Source: Pedobacter sp. N36a (GTDB lineage: Bacteria; Bacteroidota; Bacteroidia; Sphingobacteriales; Sphingobacteriaceae). Taken from it: a DNA stretch of 64,000 nucleotides. Where the stretch lies: contig NZ_JACSZW010000004.1 of NCBI RefSeq assembly GCF_014472395.1, positions 186,001 to 250,000 on the forward strand. Direction: 5' to 3'. Numbering within the stretch: the first letter of the stretch is position 1; every line of letters begins with the position of its first letter. The notes below the pieces were generated by a model. That model had not been told where the DNA came from and made no database searches. It worked only from the letters and a program-made list of their open reading frames with translations. Shown here piece by piece: positions 9,930 to 19,354 of the stretch. Position numbers and translations under genes: made by a program.

Positions 9930-10971
9930 ATTGTTCTTTGTAATAGTCCTGATATATACCTGAAGTTACATTTTCTAACCATTCTTCATTTTCCAGGTAC
10001 CAATCCACTGTTTTCGCCAATCCTTCCTCAAACTGCAAAGAAGGTGTCCAGTTCAGCTCGTTTTGCAGCTTGCTGGAATCGATCGCATAGCGAAGATCAT
10101 GACCTGCACGATCTGTCACATAAGTAATCAATGCGGCAGATGCCCCTGCTTCACGGCCGAGTTTTTCGTCCATAATCCGGCACAGTAAATGGATCAGGTC
10201 TATATTTTTCCATTCATTATGCCCTCCAATGTTATAGGTATCACCAGCTTTAGCCTGGTGAAAGATCCGGTCTATTGCCGCAGCATGGTCTTCTACCCAG
10301 AGCCAATCTCTGATATTTTCTCCCTTTCCATATACCGGAACTGGCTTGTTATTTTTGATATTATTAATCGCCAGTGGGATTAATTTCTCTGGAAAATGAT
10401 GAGACCCATAATTGTTTGAACAGTTGGAAATGACTACATCTAGACCATAAGTATCATGGTAGGCCCGAACAAAATGATCAGAACTTGCTTTTGAAGCAGA
10501 GTACGGGCTATGTGGATCATAAGCAGTAGTTTCTGTAAACATTCCTGTTTCGCCCAGCGAGCCATATACTTCATCCGTACTCACATGGTAAAAACGGTGA
10601 TTGGCATAGTCGCCTTTCCACATTTCTTTTGCTGCATTCAATAAATTTACGGTCCCAATCACATTGGTCATTACAAATTCCATAGGACTGCTAATGGAAC
10701 GGTCTACATGTGATTCGGCAGCCAGGTGAATGACTGCATCTGGGTGTTCCTGATGAAAAAGTTCGGTTATGAATGCTGCATCCGTGATGTCTCCTTTGAT
10801 AAAACGGTAATTGGGCGCATCCTCTACATCTTTAAGGTTCAACAGATTACCCGCATAAGTTAGCTTATCCAGATTGATGATCTGGTAATCAGCGTATTTT
10901 TTAATAAACTGTCTGACTACATGAGAGCCAATAAAACCCGCTCCCCCGGTAATTAAAATCTTCTTCCTCAT
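9910..10971 (-). CDS. rfbB: dTDP-glucose 4,6-dehydratase (RmlB)
   Basis: 353 residues, extended short-chain dehydrogenase family. It converts dTDP-glucose to dTDP-4-keto-6-deoxyglucose using bound NAD. Motifs: GGAGFIGSHV (8-17), HLAAESHVDRS, STDEVYG (about 134-140) with the catalytic Asp-Glu, and YSASK (Tyr at about 160). RDWLWVEDH and the late YNIGG are also typical. It sits 20 bases downstream of the WcaJ-like gene and overlaps rmlD. No epimerase gene (rmlC) is found beside it or elsewhere in the window. Confidence 0.95.
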   Translation of the reverse strand: MRKKILITGGAGFIGSHVVRQFIKKYADYQIINLDKLTYAGNLLNLKDVEDAPNYRFIKGDITDAAFITELFHQEHPDAVIHLAAESHVDRSISSPMEFVMTNVIGTVNLLNAAKEMWKGDYANHRFYHVSTDEVYGSLGETGMFTETTAYDPHSPYSASKASSDHFVRAYHDTYGLDVVISNCSNNYGSHHFPEKLIPLAINNIKNNKPVPVYGKGENIRDWLWVEDHAAAIDRIFHQAKAGDTYNIGGHNEWKNIDLIHLLCRIMDEKLGREAGASAALITYVTDRAGHDLRYAIDSSKLQNELNWTPSLQFEEGLAKTVDWYLENEEWLENVTSGIYQDYYKEQYAEHEH

Positions 10972-10991
10972 TTTATATACTTTAAAAGCTG

Positions 10992-12383
10992 TTAATACGC
11001 ATTATCTTCTCCTTTGATCATATTGATGACTGTCATAAAAACAATCTTCACTTCAAGCATTGCGGTCCAGTTTTCCAGGTACCAGATATCGTGCTGCACT
11101 CGTTTCTGCATAGAACCTTCCTCCTTAGTTTCTCCTCTAAGACCGTTTACCTGTGCCCAGCCGGTGATTCCTGGTTTCAGGAAATGTCTGACCATAAACT
11201 GGTTGATGATGGCCCGGTATTCCTCTGTATGTTTCAGCATATGCGGCCTTGGCCCTACTACGCTCATATTGCCCATCAATACATTAAAGAATTGCGGAAG
11301 TTCATCCAAACTGGATTTACGCAGGAATTTTCCAATTCCGGTAATGCGATCATCATCTTTAGTTGCTTGCTTCTGATCACTGTCGTTATTGACCTTCATA
11401 CTCCGGAACTTATAACAATAGAAAGGTTCGTCGTTACGACCGCTTCTTAGCTGTTTAAATAATACTGGCCCCTTGTTTTCCATTTTAATCAGGATTGCGA
11501 TTAAAGGATAGAGCCAGCTCATGATAAATACAATCACGCCCACACTAAAAATGATGTCGAAGGCACGCTTTTTGAAACGATTTCCGATACTTTCCAGCGG
11601 TTCTTTTCTTAATGAAATAACAGGAAATTCCCCTCCTACATAACTGATGGTATAAGGTGTGGCGATGGTGGTAGCCATATCTGGAATGAATTTAACACGG
11701 AGGCAGTGTTTATCAGCCTCCTGCAAAAAAGGCTGTATCAATGCCATTTTATGCGGCTCCAAAGAGACGTAAATGTCTTTCACTCCGTTTAATGCAGCTT
11801 TTCCCATTTTAGAAATGAAGTTTGTGGACAGGCGACCGTTTTCGTCCGCATATATGCGGCTTCCGTCATCAATATAACCATAAAAATCTATATTATACTG
11901 TCGGTCAAAGTAATGAGCCAAACGAAGACCTGTAGGATTTACTCCAATCAAAGCCACCTTTTTACTGACATTAAACCTATGAACCAGTAGAGATTGAAAC
12001 GCAGTTCCTAGAAAACGGTTGAGTACAAATCCGAACACCAATAAAGCATAAAACACCACCAAAAATGTTCTTGAAAACTCGATGTCCCTAGAGAACAGCA
12101 GGTATAAAGCAAAAATCACGGCGTGTAAAGCAATGCTTCTCCAGGTTCCTCTGTAAATTCTTTCCAACCTTCTCGAGCCATAATCCGTATAAAGACCAAA
12201 AATCGCCGAGTTAAACAGCCATGAAAGGTTACAAACCACCATATAATGCTGCCATAGTTCATAAGAAACCGTCTTTCCCAGATATTCCGTAAGGTAATAA
12301 GCTAAAACATAGATTAAATTAAGCATTACGACATCGGTAATAGGTAAAATGTATCTAAGTAAGTACAAATAACGAGTCTGCAT
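10992..12383 (-). CDS. Undecaprenyl-phosphate sugar-1-phosphate transferase (WcaJ-like)
   Basis: 463 residues. Four to five hydrophobic segments lie in the first ~110 residues, a CoA-binding-like middle domain (VALIGVNPTGLRLAHYF at about 143) follows, and a hydrophobic hairpin at about 270-295 leads into the bacterial sugar-transferase domain: VLFKQLRSGRNDEPFYCYKF, then LRKSSLDELPQFFNVL and MSVVGPRPH. These are hallmarks of polyisoprenyl-phosphate hexose-1-phosphate transferases. The enzyme loads the first sugar phosphate onto undecaprenyl phosphate in the inner membrane and so starts repeat-unit synthesis. It heads the leftward group with rmlB, rmlD and rmlA and diverges from ugd. The sugar used (glucose, galactose or other) cannot be told from the sequence. 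Confidence 0.92.
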   Translation of the reverse strand: MQTRYLYLLRYILPITDVVMLNLIYVLAYYLTEYLGKTVSYELWQHYMVVCNLSWLFNSAIFGLYTDYGSRRLERIYRGTWRSIALHAVIFALYLLFSRDIEFSRTFLVVFYALLVFGFVLNRFLGTAFQSLLVHRFNVSKKVALIGVNPTGLRLAHYFDRQYNIDFYGYIDDGSRIYADENGRLSTNFISKMGKAALNGVKDIYVSLEPHKMALIQPFLQEADKHCLRVKFIPDMATTIATPYTISYVGGEFPVISLRKEPLESIGNRFKKRAFDIIFSVGVIVFIMSWLYPLIAILIKMENKGPVLFKQLRSGRNDEPFYCYKFRSMKVNNDSDQKQATKDDDRITGIGKFLRKSSLDELPQFFNVLMGNMSVVGPRPHMLKHTEEYRAIINQFMVRHFLKPGITGWAQVNGLRGETKEEGSMQKRVQHDIWYLENWTAMLEVKIVFMTVINMIKGEDNAY

Positions 12384-12603
12384 CTGAATTTGGATAAATT
12401 AGTTTGAATTATTAAAATATTATCAATAAAAACTGCTCAAAAAATCGGCTATTATTAAAATAATAACAGAAAATAATCTTGCTAGATTAAAAACACAATA
12501 ACATTTATCAAAATTAACTCCATTAACGAATAAAAAGCTCCCCACAAATAGGTATTTTAACAAAAACAACAACATTAACAACATCCACAGGACTTCATTT
12601 CGC

Positions 12604-12622
12604 AAAATGATGGGTATTTTTA
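12604..12622. promoter_or_regulatory. Recurrent capsule intergenic motif (copy 1) and possible ugd -7 element
   Basis: The element ATGGGTATTTTTA recurs in related form at 12543-12559, 32424-32440 and 33313-33335, always in capsule intergenic DNA. Here it also contains TATTTTTA (12615-12622), a near match to the Bacteroidota -7 consensus TAnnTTTG, about 31 bases upstream of the ugd start. Function is inferred only. Confidence 0.3.
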
Positions 12623-12653
12623 CAATAAAATAAGATTAAAAAATAAATCATTT

Positions 12654-14036
12654 ATGAAAATCGCGGTAATAGGAACAGGGTATGTCGGTCTAGTGACCGG
12701 TACTTGTCTCGCTGAGACAGGAAATGAGGTGATCTGTGTAGACATTGATCAGTTAAAGGTTGAAAAGATGCAGCATGGGATTATTCCAATTTATGAACCA
12801 GGGCTGGACATTTTGTTTCTGAGAAACATCTCGCAAAAGAGGCTGAGTTTCACTACCAATCTGGCCATGGCGATCAAGGATGCACAGATTATCTTTATGG
12901 CATTGCCGACCCCACCGGGTGGAGATGGCAATGCAGATCTTTCTTACATTCTAGGTGCTGCAGCAGATGTCTCGAAGCTGATCACTTCTTATAAAGTGAT
13001 TGTGAACAAATCTACCGTTCCGGTAGGTACGGCAGATCAAGTAAAGGCAGTTTTCAAAGCAAATACAGCAGTAGAAGCAGATGTAGTTTCGAATCCTGAA
13101 TTTTTAAGAGAAGGAGTTGCAGTAGAAGATTTTATGAAACCAGATCGTGTAGTGATCGGGACAAAAAGCGAAAAAGCAAAGAAACTGATGACCGAGCTGT
13201 ATGCCCCTTATGTTAGGTCTGGAAACCCGATTTTGTTTATGGACGAGAAGTCTTCGGAACTTACTAAATACGCTGCAAACGCTTTTCTTGCGACTAAAAT
13301 CACTTTCATGAATGAGATTGCCAATTTATGCGAACTGGTTCATGCAGATGTTGATTCGGTGCGTTTGGGAATTGGTTCGGATGAACGGATTGGTAAACGT
13401 TTTCTATTCCCTGGTCTTGGTTATGGCGGCAGCTGTTTCCCTAAAGACGTACAGGCTTTGTCAAAATCAGCAGAAGAAAATCAATATGATTTCCAGATTT
13501 TGAAAGCAGTAATGACTGTAAATGAAAAGCAAAAAACGGTACTGGTAGATAAGGTCTTGAAATATTACAAAGGAGATCTTAAAGGCAAACATTTTGCTTT
13601 ATGGGGATTGGCTTTCAAACCGGAAACAGACGACATCAGAGAGGCACCAGCCTTATACATTATCAATAGACTGCTCCTAAATGGCGCTACGGTAACTGCT
13701 TTTGACCCTGAAGGAATGGATAACATCAAGGCTTTACTTGGTGATAAAATCAGTTATGCAGACCACCAATATGAGGCCTTAAAGGCTGCAGATGCACTGC
13801 TCATCGCTACAGAATGGTCCGTTTTTAGAAATCCAGACTTTGAAAAGATGGAAGAAATCATGGACAATAAAGTCATTTTTGATGGCCGAAACCTATATGA
13901 TCTTCAAAAAATGATTGACTTAGGATACTATTACAATAGCATCGGGAGGTCTCTAATCCATCCTGTTACCACAGTAGATCTGGAGGAAAAACAAGTACAC
14001 CTAACGGGCAATCAAAATGAGTTTGTGTCTTTATAA
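12654..14036 (+). CDS. ugd: UDP-glucose 6-dehydrogenase
   Basis: 460 residues, standard for the UDP-glucose/GDP-mannose dehydrogenase family. It oxidises UDP-glucose twice with NAD to give UDP-glucuronate for the polysaccharide. The N-terminal Rossmann motif is GTGYVGLVTGTCLAETG; NKSTVPVGT and NPEFLREGVAVEDF follow; the catalytic Cys lies in YGGSCFPKD (about residue 260); and the C-terminal domain has WGLAFKPETDDIREAP. UDP-Glc is the most likely substrate, but some relatives oxidise other UDP-hexoses. It is the first gene of a rightward trio with manC (12 bases later) and wzi. Confidence 0.93.
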   Translation: MKIAVIGTGYVGLVTGTCLAETGNEVICVDIDQLKVEKMQHGIIPIYEPGLDILFLRNISQKRLSFTTNLAMAIKDAQIIFMALPTPPGGDGNADLSYILGAAADVSKLITSYKVIVNKSTVPVGTADQVKAVFKANTAVEADVVSNPEFLREGVAVEDFMKPDRVVIGTKSEKAKKLMTELYAPYVRSGNPILFMDEKSSELTKYAANAFLATKITFMNEIANLCELVHADVDSVRLGIGSDERIGKRFLFPGLGYGGSCFPKDVQALSKSAEENQYDFQILKAVMTVNEKQKTVLVDKVLKYYKGDLKGKHFALWGLAFKPETDDIREAPALYIINRLLLNGATVTAFDPEGMDNIKALLGDKISYADHQYEALKAADALLIATEWSVFRNPDFEKMEEIMDNKVIFDGRNLYDLQKMIDLGYYYNSIGRSLIHPVTTVDLEEKQVHLTGNQNEFVSL

Positions 14037-14048
14037 CACCTGAGAAAC

Positions 14049-15128
14049 ATGGATAAAAACAATTATGTACTGATTATAGCTGGTGGCGTGGGCAGTCGCT
14101 TTTGGCCAAAAAGCCGTAATCATTTTCCGAAGCAGTTTTTAGATATTTTAGGAATAGGTCGGTCATTATTACAAATCACTTATGAGCGCTTCCTGAAGTT
14201 ATGTCCAGCATCACATATTTATATTGTCACCAATAGTCAATATTCTGAGCTTGTTCAGGAGCAGTTACACGGAATTTCTCCGGATCAACTCATTTGTGAA
14301 CCCAGCAGAAACAATACGGCACCCTGCATTGCCTATGCTTCATTTAAACTGGCAGCACTGAATCCGGAGGCAAATCTGGTTGTGGCGCCTTCTGACCATT
14401 TCATACAATACGAGGCCATTTTCATAGAGAAAATCCGCGCAGCTTTGGCGTATACCGATACGCATGAGGCCCTAGTTACACTAGGCATCAGTCCAATACG
14501 GCCAGATACCGGATACGGCTATATCCAATACGGAGCAGAAAGTGAAAAAGGCATTTATAAAGTGGAGAAGTTCAGGGAAAAACCGAACCTGCTCACAGCA
14601 ATTGAGTACCTGAAAGAAGGAAATTACCTATGGAATGCCGGAATATTTATCTGGAAAGCGAAATCGATCCTCCAGGCTTTGAAGCGATATACCAGCAGCA
14701 TCCACGCGCTATTTGAAGCTGGAAATCCGTATTATAACCTTCCCGAAGAAAGGGCTTTTGTTGACGAGCATTATCCAAAAGCACCAAATATCTCCATCGA
14801 TTATGCCATCATGGAACAGGCGGATAATATTTACACCATTCCCGCAGATTTCGGCTGGTCTGATCTAGGCACCTGGGCTTCCCTGCATGAATCAGCAGAT
14901 AAAGATGCTTCTGGAAATGTCATTTCCGCAAAGCAAATCAATGTAAAGGATACCCAAAACAGCATCATCCAGATCAATGAAAACAAGTTGGCAGTTATCA
15001 GAGGTCTCGATAATTTTATTGTCGTAGATGATGGCAATGCCTTGCTGATTTACCCAAAAAACCAGGAACAGGAAATTAAAGACGTCGTAAAAACGATGGC
15101 AGAAACTTATGGAAATCAATATGTATAA
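14049..15128 (+). CDS. manC: Mannose-1-phosphate guanylyltransferase
   Basis: 359 residues, cytosolic. It makes GDP-mannose from GTP and mannose-1-phosphate. It begins with the nucleotidyltransferase signature GGVGSRFWPKSRNHFPKQFL. CEPSRNNTAPCIA, VAPSDHF and EKFREKPN follow, then WNAGIFIWKA, ISIDYAIMEQ and DFGWSDLGTW, all typical of mannose-1-phosphate guanylyltransferases. The length matches the single-domain form; there is no C-terminal phosphomannose isomerase domain. It sits between ugd and wzi in the same direction, with gaps of 12 and 23 bases. Confidence 0.92.
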   Translation: MDKNNYVLIIAGGVGSRFWPKSRNHFPKQFLDILGIGRSLLQITYERFLKLCPASHIYIVTNSQYSELVQEQLHGISPDQLICEPSRNNTAPCIAYASFKLAALNPEANLVVAPSDHFIQYEAIFIEKIRAALAYTDTHEALVTLGISPIRPDTGYGYIQYGAESEKGIYKVEKFREKPNLLTAIEYLKEGNYLWNAGIFIWKAKSILQALKRYTSSIHALFEAGNPYYNLPEERAFVDEHYPKAPNISIDYAIMEQADNIYTIPADFGWSDLGTWASLHESADKDASGNVISAKQINVKDTQNSIIQINENKLAVIRGLDNFIVVDDGNALLIYPKNQEQEIKDVVKTMAETYGNQYV

Positions 15129-15151
15129 GCTCACCTAAAAACACCATCTCC

Positions 15152-16693
15152 ATGAATGGCATCCAACAAGTAAAACACGCGCTTCTCCCCACACTATTGC
15201 TTTTGACAATTTCCACTGCAGTTCAGGCACAGCGACCTGAAATTAAATATTCAGTAGAGGCACAAGCCATAGGCACGACGAACAAAGTTGTTCCTTTCTG
15301 GATACGATCCAACCAATTTGGCTCAGTCCCACTCTCTGGTCTATCAGGAAGTTTTCTTGGAAAAGCAGAGAAAGATTACCGCAGCACCGACAGCCTGGCC
15401 ATGAAATCACTTTTCGACTGGGGATTTGGGCTTGAGGCCAGGGCAAATGCAGGAAAAGGTTCAAATATGCAACTGATCTCCGCCTATGCGAAAGGACGAA
15501 TGGGCATCTTTCAGCTCAAAGCAGGAAGGTCAAAAGATGTGATGGGTTTAAATGGCGATACGGTGCTGAGTACGGGTAACTTTTCAGTCTCCGGAAATGC
15601 TCCAGGCATTCCAAAACTGGAACTATCGATTCCTAATTATTACACTTTACCTATCTTCGGCGGCCTATTTTCCGTGAAAGGAAACTTTTTGCATGGCTGG
15701 CTGGGAAGAACAAAAATCCTGGACAGCATCATTGCCGGGCCCACTAGTAAATACGACATCAACGACACTAAACCGGTCAGCTATTTCCATCAGAAGTCAT
15801 TATATGTGAGGTTAGGAAAAGCAGATTGGCGCTTTAAAATGTATGGAGGCTTCAACCACCAGGTATTTTGGGGGAATGAACAAGCCGCGTATGGTAGCAA
15901 TTTCAAACTCTCTCCTACCGAGACCTTTTTTTATGTTGTGACCGGAAAATCATATGGCACGAAAGGGGTTCCGACCTCTAAAATCGGGAATCAGCTTGGC
16001 TCCATCGACTTCGGTGCTGATTATGATTTCGATGACCTTAAGGTGATGCTCTACCGACAAACCTTTTATGATGTAGGTGCTTTATCTAAACTAGCCAACA
16101 TCAAAGATGGTTTAACAGGGGTTACGCTGGAAAACAAACGCTTTGACCCGAAAAGTTCGGGTTTTGCCTGGAAGAAGCTATTATTGGAATACTTCTATTC
16201 AAAAGATCAGGCCGGCTATCCATGGTCTAAATTTACCAAGTCGGGGGACGAGGATTACTACAACAACTTTTATTATGTAGAAGGCTGGTCTTACCAAGGC
16301 ATGGGAATTGGAAATCCATTGATCACCCCCAGACAGGAAGCCCGAGCCGCTCAGGCCGTAAAGAAGTCAGATTACTTCATTAACAACCGGGTTGTTGCCC
16401 TTCATGCCGGACTTACCGGAAGGCTTTACAACTGGGATTTTATGACCAAAGTTACCTATTCGAACAACTATGGAACTTTTGGAACTAGTATCTATGGTAA
16501 CTCCACAGGCAATATAAAAAGTCCTAAAAATCTTGAGATATTTGAAAAGGTGAATCAATTTTCCTACTATTTGGAAGGCACTAAGACGCTCAAAAATGGA
16601 TATAGTGCGGGTTTTGCCACAGCATTGGATCAGGGAAAATTATTGAACAACTCTTTTGGCCTGATGCTTAAATTGAAAAAGGATTTTCGATAG
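15152..16693 (+). CDS. Capsule assembly outer-membrane protein, Wzi family
   Basis: 513 residues with a signal peptide ending near VQAQ (about residue 26). The mature part shows amphipathic beta-strand patterns (alternating aromatic and polar residues, and a final Phe-Arg end), consistent with an 18-stranded Wzi-like barrel. Early text such as VPFWIRSNQFGSVP and repeated GGFNHQVFWG-like strands match Bacteroidota Wzi-family proteins (PF14052). Family knowledge: Wzi is a lectin-like barrel that helps hold capsule on the cell surface. It ends the ugd-manC-wzi group and faces the converging 14-gene operon. Confidence 0.85.
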   Translation: MNGIQQVKHALLPTLLLLTISTAVQAQRPEIKYSVEAQAIGTTNKVVPFWIRSNQFGSVPLSGLSGSFLGKAEKDYRSTDSLAMKSLFDWGFGLEARANAGKGSNMQLISAYAKGRMGIFQLKAGRSKDVMGLNGDTVLSTGNFSVSGNAPGIPKLELSIPNYYTLPIFGGLFSVKGNFLHGWLGRTKILDSIIAGPTSKYDINDTKPVSYFHQKSLYVRLGKADWRFKMYGGFNHQVFWGNEQAAYGSNFKLSPTETFFYVVTGKSYGTKGVPTSKIGNQLGSIDFGADYDFDDLKVMLYRQTFYDVGALSKLANIKDGLTGVTLENKRFDPKSSGFAWKKLLLEYFYSKDQAGYPWSKFTKSGDEDYYNNFYYVEGWSYQGMGIGNPLITPRQEARAAQAVKKSDYFINNRVVALHAGLTGRLYNWDFMTKVTYSNNYGTFGTSIYGNSTGNIKSPKNLEIFEKVNQFSYYLEGTKTLKNGYSAGFATALDQGKLLNNSFGLMLKLKKDFR

Positions 16694-16734
16694 TCAAATA
16701 AGGTTGAAATAAACGGGTGCTTAAAAGAATTCCC

Positions 16735-16774
16735 GGCAGTATTGGAACGCAATCAAATGCGTTCCAATACTGCC
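16735..16774. repeat. Perfect 17-bp inverted repeat between convergent transcription units
   Basis: Arms 16735-16751 and 16758-16774 pair perfectly around a 6-base loop. It lies between wzi (+) and the DUF1972 glycosyltransferase (-), where a bidirectional terminator is expected, but no T-run follows on either strand. Confidence 0.75.
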
Positions 16775-16800
16775 TAAGGAATACATCCCCCCGGATTAAA

Positions 16801-17907
16801 CTATCTTGTAAATACACCTTTTACCTCCATAAGGTGTTTTTCATACTGATTTACAATCAATTCCCAATCGTATATTTCCCTAATCTTATCACAATTGTTT
16901 CTTCTCATCATTTGATACTTTTCAAGGTCATAACGGACAGTTTTCAAATGACCAGCCACTTCATCAGCCGTCCTGAAATAGATGGCATCTTCCCCTAATA
17001 TATATCTATTGAAAGGGTTGTCATTGGCACACATTAAGCTATTAGATGCCATTGCTTCTAATAAAGAAGGATTGGTTCCGCCAACGGTATGTCCATGGAA
17101 GTAAATGTTCGCATAATAACGCAGGTTATTCAAAATATCAATATTGTAAACACCTCCGATAAACTTGATTTGCGGATAGGCCTCGAACTTCTTTTTTAAA
17201 TAATTTCCATAAGTGGTTTCATGCTTCCCAACCACCAGAAAAGGGCGTTTCACATTTGCTTTTGCGACGCCATCCAAGATAATTTCAATACTATTTTCCG
17301 GCTCCAATCTGGCAATCAGCATATCATATTGATAAGGAACTAAGTCGTAACTTTTCAGAATGCCTATTGTAGGCTCTTTAAACAACGTTGCACCGTAGGC
17401 GATAAAGGTAGAATCTACATTGTATTTTTCCTTCAAATAATCTTGTATACCTATAGAATCCGAGATCAGGTGATCACTATATTTCACCCCTAGCTTTTCT
17501 GCCCACTGTAGGAACGTCCTTACTTTATCGGAGTATTTGGTACGTTTCCATTCCAGTCCGTCCATGTTAGTAGTAACCACCACCTTCTTTGGCAGCAGCC
17601 ATCCCCAAACCGAGCCACTGGTGTAACCTAGCTGAAGAATCACATCGCATTTTTGTTTTCTTACGTCAAGAATGCAGTTCAAATCATAGATAAATTGTCC
17701 GGCCGTCCCCAGTTTGTATTCCGGATCATAACAATGACGCAAGTCTACACCATTCCATTTATCCTGTTGATAAGGGTGGTTATGAGAATTATAAACCACA
17801 ACCTCGTGTCCTTTCTTCACTAAACCCAATGCTAAATATTCTGCGCATTGCTCAAATCCTCCATAATGATTTGGGATGCCCCGGGTACCAATAATTGCTA
17901 TTTTCAT
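16801..17907 (-). CDS. Glycosyltransferase, DUF1972/GT4-type (rhamnosyltransferase-like)
   Basis: 368 residues. The N terminus MKIAIIGTRGIPNHYGGFEQ is the signature of the DUF1972 subgroup of GT-B glycosyltransferases, several of which act as rhamnosyl- or galactosyltransferases in capsule synthesis. VVTTNMDGLEWKRTKYS and HGHTVGGTNPSLLEAMA are the donor-binding elements of a GT-B C-terminal domain. With rmlABD nearby, a rhamnosyl or related deoxysugar donor is plausible but unproven. It is the last gene of the leftward capsule operon, 6 bases after the SGNH hydrolase. Cytosolic face of the inner membrane. Confidence 0.87.
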   Translation of the reverse strand: MKIAIIGTRGIPNHYGGFEQCAEYLALGLVKKGHEVVVYNSHNHPYQQDKWNGVDLRHCYDPEYKLGTAGQFIYDLNCILDVRKQKCDVILQLGYTSGSVWGWLLPKKVVVTTNMDGLEWKRTKYSDKVRTFLQWAEKLGVKYSDHLISDSIGIQDYLKEKYNVDSTFIAYGATLFKEPTIGILKSYDLVPYQYDMLIARLEPENSIEIILDGVAKANVKRPFLVVGKHETTYGNYLKKKFEAYPQIKFIGGVYNIDILNNLRYYANIYFHGHTVGGTNPSLLEAMASNSLMCANDNPFNRYILGEDAIYFRTADEVAGHLKTVRYDLEKYQMMRRNNCDKIREIYDWELIVNQYEKHLMEVKGVFTR

Positions 17908-17913
17908 TATAGA

Positions 17914-18621
17914 TTACTTAAATAAGTGTTGTATTTCATTCCAGATTCTATTTGCTATATGTTCCATTCCAGCATCGGAAGGGTGCATCCCTACGCCTTG
18001 ATTTTGGTACTGCTGAATGGCAGTATTTTCATTTCTATCTTTATAAAGACCTTGTAGATCTACATACATCCAGTTGTTCTGGAGCGCGGTTGATCTCATG
18101 ATCTGGTCTATATACTGGTTTGGCCAAAAGCTGCCAACCAGACAAATTTTAACGGGTTTCCCTTCAGACAATTCAGCCGAAAAATGCGCTAGATGTTTGC
18201 CTAGCTCGTATTTTACCGCCAATGTATCGTTGATGTTCTCCCCTATTTCCAGCACAATTAAGTCTGGTTGCCAATCGCTGAATTTCTTAAAATCTGCGGC
18301 ATTATATTTCCAGAATTTCCTTTCAAAAGAGTCCGCAATATTGGCGAATTGAAATTCCGTCTGAGGACTTAAACCGTATATTCTGGACTTCAGCAGGTGC
18401 AAAAAATCTTTACTGACAGCGCTTGCTGCCATACCCCAGTTGCCAGACCAGCCTACCGTAGGCTTTGCACCATGCCAGGTAATGCTGTTGCCCAAAATCA
18501 GTACTTTTAAAGGGATGGAATCTGATAAGCCATTCCCGTATACCTTCGTGCCAGCGCTTAAAACCAACGCGCATAAAACTTTTAAAACTATACTCTTAAA
18601 CCTTTTCTCCTTATTAAACAT
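17914..18621 (-). CDS. Exported SGNH/GDSL-type hydrolase
   Basis: 235 residues. Residues 1 to about 28 look like a signal peptide (KRFKSIVLKVLCALVLSAG). Block I is LILGNSITWHG (Ser at about 47), the catalytic block V is HPSDAGMEHIA near the C terminus, and VLEIGENIND is a block III-like segment. The family hydrolyses esters, often O-acetyl groups on polysaccharides. It lies between an acetyltransferase-like gene and a glycosyltransferase in the capsule operon, so removal or trimming of O-acyl groups on the exported polymer is a reasonable inference. The substrate cannot be named from the sequence. Confidence 0.8.
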   Translation of the reverse strand: MFNKEKRFKSIVLKVLCALVLSAGTKVYGNGLSDSIPLKVLILGNSITWHGAKPTVGWSGNWGMAASAVSKDFLHLLKSRIYGLSPQTEFQFANIADSFERKFWKYNAADFKKFSDWQPDLIVLEIGENINDTLAVKYELGKHLAHFSAELSEGKPVKICLVGSFWPNQYIDQIMRSTALQNNWMYVDLQGLYKDRNENTAIQQYQNQGVGMHPSDAGMEHIANRIWNEIQHLFK

Positions 18622-18651
18622 CTTGCATTTTTTTTATTAAAAAGCCCATTT

Positions 18652-19347
18652 TTAATCATAAGTCCCTTTAATCACGCGAGCAGGAACACCGGCAATAATA
18701 GAGTTTGCAGGCATACTTTTATTGACCACCGCTCCCGCAGCTATGATTGAATTATCCCCAATGGAAACTCCTGCGAGGATAGTTACCTTAGCTCCTATCC
18801 AGCAGTTTTCCCCAATAGTAATTTTAGCACGGGTAGTCCCTTGATTTTTGATCAATTTACCCGGATCATTGTAGTTATGATTTTCCGGGTGGCAGCTGAA
18901 ATATTGTCCAATGATGGTATTGTTTCCAATGGAAACACCACCAGAACCACCAATACTTGCAAACTGCCCGATTCCTACCTGTTTGCCAATATGTATAAAC
19001 TCTCCTAAATTGTTAAATGAAGTAGAAATGATCACTTGAGAATAGGCTCCGATTCCGGAAGCGTCACCAATTATCAATTTCCCTTTGCCCAATCCACTTA
19101 GGTATACTCCGGTGTCAATTTTAACCCACTTTCCAATGCTGATGTGCTGGTTATTAAAGGTTCTCACTCCCCTGCCCAAAAAGATCGGCTTTGGCTTTTT
19201 CAAATGAAAAATCTGGAACAGCATCCCCCTCAGCAACTCCATACTTTTACTGAATGCCAGGTTGAATAAAGTTCGGCTGCTGATGTTTTCATCAAATTTG
19301 AAAGCAGGATTTCTCTTTCTGATAATCGATTGAAATATTATTTTCAT
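18652..19347 (-). CDS. Hexapeptide-repeat acyltransferase (O-acetyltransferase-like)
   Basis: 231 residues. From about residue 55 the protein is left-handed beta-helix hexapeptide repeats (ISIGKWVKID, IGNNTIIGQY, IGENCWIGAKVTILAGVSIG, then GAVVNKSMPANSIIAGVPA). The catalytic His is likely in SCHPENHNY. This is the WbbJ/Maa type that moves acetyl from acetyl-CoA to sugars. It sits next to an exported SGNH hydrolase and a GH99-like protein at the end of the capsule operon, so polysaccharide O-acetylation is the probable job. The acceptor is unknown. Confidence 0.87.
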   Translation of the reverse strand: MKIIFQSIIRKRNPAFKFDENISSRTLFNLAFSKSMELLRGMLFQIFHLKKPKPIFLGRGVRTFNNQHISIGKWVKIDTGVYLSGLGKGKLIIGDASGIGAYSQVIISTSFNNLGEFIHIGKQVGIGQFASIGGSGGVSIGNNTIIGQYFSCHPENHNYNDPGKLIKNQGTTRAKITIGENCWIGAKVTILAGVSIGDNSIIAAGAVVNKSMPANSIIAGVPARVIKGTYD

Positions 19348-19354
19348 TAACGTA

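Noticed and set aside
9541-11450. Several rightward frames of 62-120 codons over rmlD, rmlB and the WcaJ-like gene
   Set aside because: All are antisense to well-supported genes with catalytic motifs.
12423-12605. Leftward frame of 60 codons between the WcaJ-like gene and ugd
   Set aside because: AT-rich, Leu/Phe-heavy and without a family; it lies in the promoter region between divergent genes.
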